Shown here piece by piece: positions 55,274 through 64,000 of a DNA stretch of 64,000 nt. The stretch lies in NCBI GenBank assembly GCA_029747015.1, contig JAKOGI010002141.1, forward strand, positions 7,501-71,500. Direction: 5' to 3'. This DNA comes from Carnegiea gigantea (lineage: Eukaryota > Streptophyta > Magnoliopsida > Caryophyllales > Cactaceae). A model generated the notes under the pieces. The model had not been told where the DNA came from. It saw nothing but the letters and a program-made list of their open reading frames with translations, and did no database searches. The first letter of the stretch is position 1. Each line of letters starts with the position of its first letter. Both the position numbers and the translations under genes were made by a program.

Positions 55274-55490
55274 TATGCCCCTCCTTCTTCCCATCAAGCT
55301 CCATCTGGGAGCTCTGACATAGACAAGATAATTTCCGCCCTTGGCACCTTGACCTCTGTTGTGCAAAATGTTGATTCTAAGGTCCAAGGAATTGAGTCTA
55401 AGATGCACATTCTTGACTCTCATTCACAGTCTATAGCTAACTTAGAAACCCAACTTGGGCAACTAGTCATAGCTGTAGGTACAAGAGAAA

Positions 55491-56719
55491 GATAGGTTCT
55501 TCTCACAGGTAAGACATTACTATTGGGAAGATCTTTATCTTTTCAAACATTGCCCTGACCAAGTGATACGTAGATGTGTCCCCGAGAGTGAAATTCATAG
55601 TATTCTTACCTTTTGTCACTCTTATGCTTATGGTGGTCACTTTGGAGGAAGTAGGACAGGTGCTAATGTCCTACAAAGTGGGTTCTTTTGGCCCACTCTG
55701 TTTAGAGATGCTCACCAATTCTGTCTTGCTTGTGAGCATTGTCAACGTACGGATGCCCTGTCCCGTCGTGATATGATGTCTCTTTCTCTTATTCTGATTG
55801 TTGAGATATTTGATGTGTGGGCATTGATTTCATGGGTCCTTTTCCCTCATCTTTTGGCTTTGTATACATATTGGTTGCTGTGGATTATGTGTCAAAGTGG
55901 GTGGAAGCTCAGGCTACTAGGACCAATGACCACAAGGTTGTGGTCAAGTTTATGAAAGAATACATTTTCTGTCGATATGGGACCCCTAGAACCCTTATTA
56001 GTGATGGAGGGAGTCACTTTTGTCATTGGTCTTTTGAGGCTTTGCTTAGAAAGTATTCTATGACTCACAAAGTAGCTATCCCTTATCACCCTCAGATTAG
56101 TGGTCAAGTTGAGGTGTCTAATCGTGAAATTAAGTCTATCCTTGAAAAAACGGTTCGACCTGATAGAAAAGACTGGTCTTTGAGATTACATAATGCCCTT
56201 TGGGCCTATCGTACTGCTTATAAGACTCCCATTGGGATGTCTCCTTAGCGGCTTCTTTTTATTAAGGCTTGTCACTTGCCAGTTGAGTTAGAACACCATA
56301 CTTTTTGAGCTATTAAAGCTTTTAATTTTGATATGAAACAAGCAGGTTCTAACCGCAGGCTTCAATTGAATGAGTTGGAAAAATTACGTAATGAGGCCTA
56401 TGAGAATGCTAAGATTTATAAAGCCAAAACCAAAGCTTTTCATGATAAAACGATTTCTCGTAAATCTTTTGAACCTAATCAGAAGGTTTGGCTTTTTAAC
56501 TCTAAGCTTAAACTATTTCCTGGCAAGTTGAGATCTGGATGGAATGGTTCTTTTGTTGTCCAACAAGTGTTTCCCTCTGGGGCGGTCCGAATTTTGGATC
56601 CCCAAGATGGTAGAGTTCTCATGGTTAATGGTCAACGTTTGAAACCTGTTGTGACTCATGATATTAACCCTAGTTTGATTGAATCAATCAACTTAGCCAA
56701 CCTTGTCTACTATGATTAG
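55491..56719 (+). pseudogene. Athila-like integrase, unit 2
   Basis: Begins at the same deletion junction as units 1 and 3. The zinc-binding domain is present ([30 protein letters not shown]). It shares with unit 1 the one-base loss before GIDFMGPF (55820) and the TGA at about 56305 in place of Trp. The catalytic Asp in LISDGGSHF and Glu in [12 protein letters not shown] are kept, in an open run 55817-56248 that ends at a private TAG. The C-terminal 128 residues (56333-56719) are open and end LVYYD. Confidence 0.88.
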
Positions 56720-57866
56720 TGGGTAAGGCATTGTCTGGCTAAAGACATTAAACTTAGCGCTTATTGGGAGGCAACCTAACCTTTTTAGGTGATTTTGAGT
56801 CTTTTATTTTTATTTTTATTTTTCCTATCAAGGTGTGCTTATGTTTTTAAGTGTGATTCTTCACTTGGGTTTGGCTCTTGAGGTTGGTGATGGTTGTGAA
56901 GGTGCATTGGGAGGTTGATTGTTCAGCTTCAATGGATATAACTTCCTCGTGCTATCAGGTTGTGTTGCTTTTTTCTCCATTTCTCTCTATCTTATTGTTT
57001 TCAACATTGAGGACAATATGCAGCTTAGGTGTAGGGGGAAGGTAAAATGAAAATATTGAGAAAAATTAAAACTTGAAAATTTGTGGGTGAATTTAATTTT
57101 GGGAAGAGTTTGAGTGTTCTAATTGTGTGTGTTTTATTCCTATTATGTGGATTTGATTCATGTGACCTATGCTCACTAGAGATTATTTCTAGCTTTGACT
57201 AGTTGAAGGCTAAAGTTTTTGCTGTGCTAATGTCACTGTGTAGCCGAATTTTGAGTTTGAGATGTAACCCCATTTACAATGTCATGTTGAGTATTCCATA
57301 AGCATTGAGATCCCTATTGAATTTTCAAAAAAAAAAAAGTAAATGTAATAAATCAAATTAATTGAGTTCTGATTTCGGTACCAATGTTCAAGTTCTATCT
57401 TTATTCATATCTTTAATTGCCTGAAAATATACTAAGTGTTTCTCTGAGTGTTATCTTTATGCATATCTTTATCCACTCAAGAAAGCACATGAGATCAAGT
57501 AACTTTTGAAATAACAAAGAAAAAAGCAAATCAAAAAAATTGATTTGGCATTGGGGACTCAATTTTAAAAGATGCTCTTGTGATTTTTATTATGTGGGGT
57601 GAAATTTTGTACTTATGGTTTGCTACATGATTTCGTTGTATGCTTAATTTGCTCGAATTTTTGGCTATGGACTACGTTGGGGTTAGAAATTTTTGATAAT
57701 GAATTGTGGGTTAGTAGTAAATTGATATATATGATTTGGAGTGGACATTTATAATTGGGTCACTTGGTTTTCTTCCCTAATCTTATTCTTCTTGATGGTT
57801 TAAATGAATACATGTATTATTGGTATTCTTTGCTCGAGGACTAGCAAAGCCTTGGTGTGAGGGAGT
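56720..57866 (+). other. 3' noncoding tail and polypurine tract, unit 2
   Basis: Parallel to the unit 1 tail. The internal polypurine-like block is at 57006-57044 (ATTGAGGACAATATG, GGTGTAGGGGGAAGG) and the terminal tract ends at 57866. Confidence 0.6.
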
Positions 57867-59590
57867 TGATAATTTATATTTTATATATAATTTTTTCCTT
57901 CATTTCACCTACTTTTATGTCTTTGAAATATATTCTTATAGGTAAATAATGCATATTTTATGATATTTTCAGGTAGAAATAAATATAGAAGAGTTTGGGA
58001 TGAAGTTGATTAATTCTACTCGGAACTCCTACAAGTGCAATGGCTAGAGTCCAAGCTTAAGCCCGAAGTAAAAGAAAGAGGGGGAAAAAAAAGAAGAAGA
58101 AACAGAAGGTCGGGCCCAGCTTCTCACGGCCCAAGAAAGCTTCACAAGTCATCTCCCTCGGCCCGTCTTTCTCTACAGATCAGGGCTCTGTGTGCGGCCC
58201 AATTCCTCAGCTCTCCCCTCTCCTCTTCTCCCTTCCAACTCTCTCCGTTTGGGCTTGTTCTGGGTGGCCCAGTTCAGCTTCCTCCTTCCCGTTGACTTCA
58301 TCTCTCTCTCTTCCTTTCCTCCCCTCTCCCGTCTGGGCCTGCTCTCTGCGGCCCAAACGCCAGCCTTCACCAGCCTGCATCCACCTTTTTTTTTTTTCCC
58401 TTCTCCCATTTTCCCACATGGCTAATTCTTAACCTAGTCAAATGCCATTAATCAAAATTAATATTATACTTATGACTAGCCATGACCATGAATGTAACAT
58501 CCCAAATTAATTCGAATTGATTTTCATTAATTTTTGGGGTATCCTAAGGGGTTGGATTTTCACTATAAAAAGGGTTCAAGGTTGAGGGAAAAAGATACTC
58601 ATATCCATCCATACACACTCACACTCATACATTCATCCATTGTCTCTCTCATTCTCCCATCTTCTATCTTCTATTTTTTTAGAGAGTTGAGAGAGTCTTT
58701 GTAAGATAAGATCATTTGGGTTGAGGGGCTAAGAAGAAAATAAGCTTTGTTAGCTATTTTTCTCTTCTCTTCTCATCTCATTTGTGAGTTAAATTTAGGA
58801 GTTTACATTTGATTATATCATTTGTGTAATTAAGTACAAAGTTTGGACATAGGAAGTGAAATATACCAACTTTAACGGTGTTTTCACTAATTATGACCGG
58901 CTAAACTACTCATTCTGGGATTAGGATGGATCCTTGGTGATAATATTTTTTTGCTAATTTCTTATGGGGTTATTTTTGTCTCTTTTACATAATCTTGAGT
59001 TTATATTTGATCATAATCTATTTATGCATCTTAATACTAATGTTTAATCATGTTGATTACAATAGTTTAATTTACAATCTCAAATGAATATTAGACCTTG
59101 TGGGCTAATATGATGATTATGTAATTGGACTTAAAATTATAATTATTTCAATTGAATAATTTATGCTAGAAATTAGATGAGTTATGTCTAAGAAGAATAA
59201 TTCATGCTAAGCCACTAGATAAATAATCTAATTTGATAATAATAACCATCTTTTTGACTTATGCCTAATGCTTGTAGTTTAGATTGAACAAGTGATAAAT
59301 TGAATCCCCGTTTAAATTAGTAAATCAGTATTGGCATCAAAGGTGCAATCTAAAGTCCTAGATCTTTTTTTATTGATTTCTCTCCGATGCTTGTTTACTC
59401 TTATTTTGCTCCTTAATTCATTTTGGTAATTGAATTCATAAATTGAATTATTCTTTACAATCGAAATGGATAAATTTAAAATATCTATTATTCCTCGTGG
59501 GATCGACAGCCCTATACTCGCTTGTCTACAATTAACCTTGTGCACTTGTAAGTAAAAAGGGTTTTAAAACTAAACATAAAATCCACATCA
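57867..59590 (+). repeat. Athila-like LTR 3
   Basis: 1724 bp, TGATAATTTATATT...ATCCACATCA; 3' LTR of unit 2 and 5' LTR of unit 3. The TATA box TATAAAAA is at 58564-58571. Confidence 0.93.
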
Positions 59591-60127
59591 AGTTTTTGGC
59601 GTCGTTGCCGAGGAACGAATAGTGATTTTTGAATTTTCTCTTCCTTTTATTTTTTTTTCCCCTTCCCTGCTAATCTAACCATTTTATTTTTGTTCTTCCC
59701 GCCCCCTTCTAATCTAACTATTTTTCCTATCCTAATTTTTTTTATTTTTTTAAAATTTTTTTCCTGCTCCCCCACTAATCTAACAACCTAATCTAACTTT
59801 TTTTTCTTTTTGTTATTTTATTTATTGTACCTAATCTAACAATCCCTTGTCCTTTTATTTCCTTTGTTCTTTTATTTATTTATTTTATTTTATATTTTAT
59901 TTTCTTTTATTTTGCTTTATTTTGCTTCATTATTTTTTGTTATTTTCCCCCTTACCTTGGTTCTTTCTTTTATTTGTTTATTTTTATTTTTATTTTTATT
60001 TATTTATTTTTTTGTTCTTTCTTCTTATTTCTCTCTTCTTATCTCTCTTTTCTTTTTTCGCTTTTATTTTATTTGGTGGTTATTATTGTGGTGATTTCAT
60101 TACTTTCCTCGTGTTGTTTGTTGCTAT

Positions 60128-61270
60128 ATGCTTGGTAGACGTTCTTTGTGCTTAGATCTTGAACCATATAATCCTGAAATTGAACGCTCTCTTCGTAAGA
60201 TAAGAGCTAAGAAAAAGGAATCTAAGAACAAGATGGCTGAACAACCAACCCCACCACCTAAGAAATTTAAGGAATATTTCACTCCCGCCACATATGATTC
60301 ACCAACAAGATCACGTATGCCCACAGTTACGGAGCCATTTGAGAATAAATATTCTCTTATTCAAATGCTTCTATCGTTCTATGGGCTAGAATCTGGAAAT
60401 CCTTTCAAGTATGTTGATACATTCTTAGAGATTTGCTCTACTGTGTTTTTAAATAATATCTCTGATGATGCTCTTCGCTTGCGACTTTTTCCTTTTTCTT
60501 TAAAAGATAAAGCTAAAACTTGGTTTGACACTAAGATAAATATCACCACTTGGGATCAATTGCAAAAGGAATCCTTGAAAAAGTTTTTCTCCATTGGTAA
60601 ACTAACTGCCTTAAGACGTGCTATAACCACCTTTTCATATAATAAAAATGAGCAATTGCATGAAAGTTGGGAAAGGTTTAAAGAATTGTTACGATGTTGT
60701 CCTCACCATGAGGTACCTATGTGGTAACTTGTCCAGAGTTTTTACTCTGACTTAGATGAGCACAATAAGCAGATGGTTGATGCGTTATGTGGTGGTAGTT
60801 TCTTGTACAAAACTCCTGAAGAAGCTTGGAAATTGTTTAAACATTTGAGTGACAATTCACACTTGCATGCTACTTCCGCACATTCTGATTTGCCAAGGCA
60901 ATTAGGAAGTAAAGGGGAGATTTATGAGGTTTCACATTCAATTGACCTTTCTGGTAAAGTTGATGCTTTAGCTAAGAAATTTGATCAATTGTTGTGAATG
61001 AACAAAGTGTGTAATGCGCCTTCTATGCAAGATATGCGTTCGATTTGTGCTAGTCCCATGTATGCTTCTACTGAATGTCCGTGTATTGGTAAGTCTGACT
61101 GTATGACTGAACAAGTAAATGCTACCCAAGGATTTCTTTCATCCAACAATCCTTATTCAATACCTATAATCATGGTTGGAGGAATCATCCTAATTTTTCA
61201 TGGAGGCCTCAAAATGTTGAGAATCCTCAGGTCCAGTCTAGTAGACCTACCCCTCCTTACTTTCAAAACT
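60128..61270 (+). pseudogene. Athila-like gag, unit 3
   Basis: This is the best preserved gag start: ATG at 60128, open for 199 codons (MLGRRSLCLDLEPYNPEIER, LKDKAKTWFDTKINITTWDQ, NEQLHESWERFKELLRCC) up to TAA at 60725, where the other units have CAA (Gln). It reopens at 60773 and reaches the shared TGA at 60995-60997. The following Cys-rich segment reads CASPMYASTECPC, and a one-base loss near 61159 shifts the frame. Confidence 0.88.
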
Positions 61271-61492
61271 AGAGATATGCCCCTCCTTCTTCTCGTCAAG
61301 CTCCATCTGGGAGCTCTGACATAGACAAGATAATTTCCGCCCTTGGCACCTTGACCTCTGTTGTGCAAAATGTTGATTCTAAGGTCCAAAGAATTGAGTC
61401 TAAGATGCACATTCTTGACTCTCACTCACAGTCTATAGCTAACTTAGAAACCCAACTTGGGCAAGTAGTCATAGCTGTAGGTACAAGAGAAA

Positions 61493-62722
61493 GATAGGTT
61501 CTTCTCACAGGTAAGACATTACTATTGGGAAGATCTTTATCTTTTCAAACATTGCCCTGACCAAGTGATACGTAGATGTGTCCCCGAGAGTGAAATTCAT
61601 AGTATTCTTACCTTTTGTCACTCTTATGCTTATGGTGGTCACTTTGGAGGTCGTAGGACAGGTGCTAAAGTCCTACAAAGTGGGTTCTTTTGGCCCACTC
61701 TGTTTAGAGATGCTCACCAATTCTATCCTGCTTGTGAGCGTTGTCAGCGTATGGGTGCCCTGTCCCGTCGTGATATGATGTCCCTTTCTCCTATTCTGAT
61801 TGTTGAGATATTTGACGTATGGGGCAATGCTTTCATGGATCCTTTTCCCCCATCTTTTGGCTTTGTATACATATTAGTTGCTGTGGATTATGTGTCGAAG
61901 TGGGTGGAAGCTCAGGCTACTGGGACAAACGACCACAAGGTTATTGACAAGTTTATGAAAGAATACATTTTCTGTCGATATGGGAGGCCTAGAGCCCTTA
62001 TTAGTGATGAAGGGAGTCACTTTTGTCATCGATCTTTTGAGACTTTGCTTAGAAAGTATTGTGTAACTCACAAAGTGGCTACCCCTTATGACTCTCAGAC
62101 TAGTGGTCAAATTGAGGTGTCTAATCGTGAAATTATGTCTATCCTTGAAAAAACGGTTCGATCTGATAGAAAAGACTGGTCTTTGAGATTGCATGTTGCT
62201 CTTTTGGCCTATCGTACTGCTTGTAAGACTCCCATTGGGATGTCTCTTTACCGGCTTCTTTTTGGTAAGGCTTGTCACTTGCCAGTTGAGTGAGAACACC
62301 GTGCTTTTTGGGCTATTAAAGCTTTTAATTTTGATATGAAACAAGCAGGTTCTAACCGCAGGCTTCTATTGAATGAGTTGGATGAATTGCGTAATAAAGC
62401 CTATGAGAATGCTAAGATTTATAAAGCCAAAACCAAAGCTTTTCATGATAAAACGATTTCTCGTAAATCTTTTGAACCAAATCAGAAGGTTTGGCTTTTT
62501 AACTCTAAGCTTAAACTATTTTCTGGCAAGTTGAGATCTGGATGGAATGGTTCTTTTGTTGTCCAATAAGTGTTTCCCTCTGGGGCGGTCCGAATTTTGG
62601 ATCCCCAAGATGGTAGAGTTCTCATGGTTAATGATCAACATTTGAAACCTGTTGTGACTCATGATATTAACCCTAGTTTGATTGAATCAATCAACTTAGC
62701 CAACCTTGTCTACTATGATTAG
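61493..62722 (+). pseudogene. Athila-like integrase, unit 3
   Basis: The longest open integrase frame of the three units, 61565-62293 (242 codons), without the one-base loss of units 1 and 2. The first catalytic region, however, reads WGNAFMDPF where the others have GIDFMGPF, so the Asp is replaced by Ala. The second Asp (LISDEGSHF) and the Glu ([12 protein letters not shown]) remain. A private TGA follows HLPVE at 62291-62293. Trp is kept at [12 protein letters not shown] interrupts the C-terminus at about 62567. Confidence 0.88.
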
Positions 62723-63866
62723 TGGGTAAGGCATTGTCTGGCTAAAGACATTAAACTTAGCGCTTATTGGGAGGCAACCCAACCTTTTTAGGTGATTTTG
62801 AGTCTTTTATTTTTATTTTTATTTTTCCTATCAAGGTGTGCTTATGTTTTTAAATGTGATTCTTCACTTGGGTTTGGCTCTTGAGGTTGGTGATGGTTGT
62901 GAAGGTGCATTAGGAGGTTGATTGTTGAGCTTCAATGGATATAACTTCCTCGTGCTATCAAGTTGTGTTGCTCTTTTCTCCATTTTCCTCTATCTTATTG
63001 TTTTCAACATTGAGGACAATGTACAGCTTAGGTGTACGGGGAAAGCAAAATGAAAATATTGAGAGAAATTAAAACTTGAAAATTTGTGGGTGAATTTGAT
63101 TTTGGGAAGAGTTTGAGTGTTCTAATTATGTGTGTTTTATTCCTATTTTTTGGATTTGATTCATGTGACCCATGCTCACCAGAGATTATTTTGAGTTTTG
63201 ACTAGTTGAAGGCTAAAATTTTTGCTGTGCTAATATCACTATGTAGCCGAATTTTGAGTTTGAGATGTAACCCCATTTACAATGTCATGTTTGGTATTCC
63301 ATAAGCATTGAGATCCCCATTGGCTTTTCAAAAAAAAGGGAAATGCAATAAATCGAATTAATTGAGTTCTGATTTCGGTACCAATGTTCAAGTCCTATCT
63401 TTATTCATATCTTTAATTGCCTGAATATATACTAAGTGCTTCTCGGAGTGTTATCTTTATGCATATCTCTATCCACTCAAGGGAGTACCTGAGATCAAGT
63501 AGCTTTTGAAATAATAAAGAAAAAAGCAACTCAAAAAAATCGATTTGGCATTGGGGACTCGATTTTAAGAGATGCTCTTGTGATTTTTATTATGTGGGGT
63601 GAAATTTTGTACTTATGGTTTGCTACATGCTTTCGTTGTGTGCTTAATTTGCTCGAATTTTTGGCTATGGACTAAGTTGGGGTTAGAAATTTTTGATAAT
63701 GAATTGTGGGTTGGTAGTGAATTGATATATGTGATTTGGAGTGGACATTTACAATTGGGTCACTTGGTTTTCTTCCCTGATCATATTCTTCTTGATGGTT
63801 TAAATGAATACATGCATTATTGGTGTTCTTTACTCGAGGACTAGCAAAGTCTTGGTGTGGGGGAGT
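62723..63866 (+). other. 3' noncoding tail and polypurine tract, unit 3
   Basis: The internal polypurine-like block lies at 63009-63047 and the intact terminal tract GTGTGGGGGAG at 63856-63866. An 81-codon frame at 63599-63844 (MKFCTYGLLHAFVVCLIC...) is open only here; units 1 and 2 carry stops, so it is probably not a gene. Confidence 0.6.
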
Positions 63867-64000
63867 CGATAATTCATATTTTATATATAATTTTCTCCTT
63901 CATTTCACCTACTTTTATGTCTTTGAAATGTATTCTTATGGGTAAATAATGCATATTTTGTGATATTTTCAGGTAGAAATAAATATAGAAGAGTTTGGGA
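63867..64000 (+). repeat. Athila-like LTR 4, cut by the window edge
   Basis: The first 134 bp of a fourth LTR, starting CGATAATTCATATT (T-to-C at base 1). It could end the array or start a further unit; the window does not show which. Confidence 0.9.

Larger units (their letters stand above)
45728..64000 (+). mobile_element. Tandem array of an Athila-like Ty3/gypsy element (3 units, 4 LTRs)
   Basis: LTRs start at 45728, 51798, 57867 and 63867, giving periods of 6070, 6069 and 6000 bp. Each neighbouring pair of units shares one LTR, with no host DNA or target duplication between. Each internal region has a TGGCGCCGTTGCC primer site (tRNA-Asp type), a T-rich leader, gag, an integrase, a noncoding tail and a polypurine tract. 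Protease, RT and RNase H are absent in all three at the same junction. Gag and integrase motifs plus the primer site place it in the Athila/Tat side of Ty3/gypsy; lineage is inference. The array continues past the right edge. Confidence 0.93.

Noticed and set aside
45728..64000. Three independent Athila insertions next to each other
   Set aside because: Neighbouring units share a single LTR with no target duplication or host DNA between them, and share the same internal deletion and stop codon.

Overview
This is nuclear DNA from a flowering plant, most likely a eudicot. The evidence is plant-type Copia, Athila-like Ty3 and LINE retroelements, a CACTA-like transposon with a plant-family transposase, an endogenous plant pararetrovirus and two clearly plant-type host genes. 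I cannot name the species. Only two host protein genes are well supported. One is an NF-YB (CCAAT-binding histone-fold) gene at 8969-9517 (+), with an intron in its 5'UTR. The other is a CPSF6/CFIm68-like RRM protein gene at 33152-35362 (-), also with a 5'UTR intron and possibly a long spliced 3'UTR. Most of the rest is transposon or viral fossil.

Layout. 1-3787: 3' part of a CACTA (En/Spm) transposon with a broken Ptta-type transposase; a minisatellite fills its last intron and a 771-bp MITE-like element is nested near its end. 3966-4975: antisense LINE reverse-transcriptase fossil. 5536-8400: repeats, including a 277-bp tandem duplication and a 240-bp fold-back element upstream of the NF-YB gene. 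12653-28434: two almost complete endogenous pararetrovirus (Caulimoviridae) genomes of about 7.7-8.0 kb. They are joined head to head as one giant inverted repeat with a 10-nt spacer at 20699-20708. Each arm reads outward: three small ORFs, coat protein, movement protein plus protease-like domain, protease-RT-RNase H, TAV-like protein, a TATA promoter, the tRNA-Met primer site and a small leader ORF. 37241-42294: a complete but dead Copia element with 211-bp LTRs and a perfect GTTAC target duplication. 42430-45120: a second antisense LINE fossil. 45728-64000: a tandem array of an Athila-like Ty3 element in the order LTR-internal-LTR-internal-LTR-internal-LTR, running off the right edge.

The two most interesting objects are the pararetrovirus palindrome and the Athila array. 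In the palindrome, the arms share end points but carry different disabling mutations, and the viral promoters fire outward, convergent with both host genes. In the array, all three units lack protease, RT and RNase H at the same breakpoint and share a gag stop codon, so they descend from one already defective, non-autonomous ancestor. Every viral and retroelement reading frame is interrupted; no intact viral gene set is present. Motifs and identities were read by eye; no alignment or database search was run.
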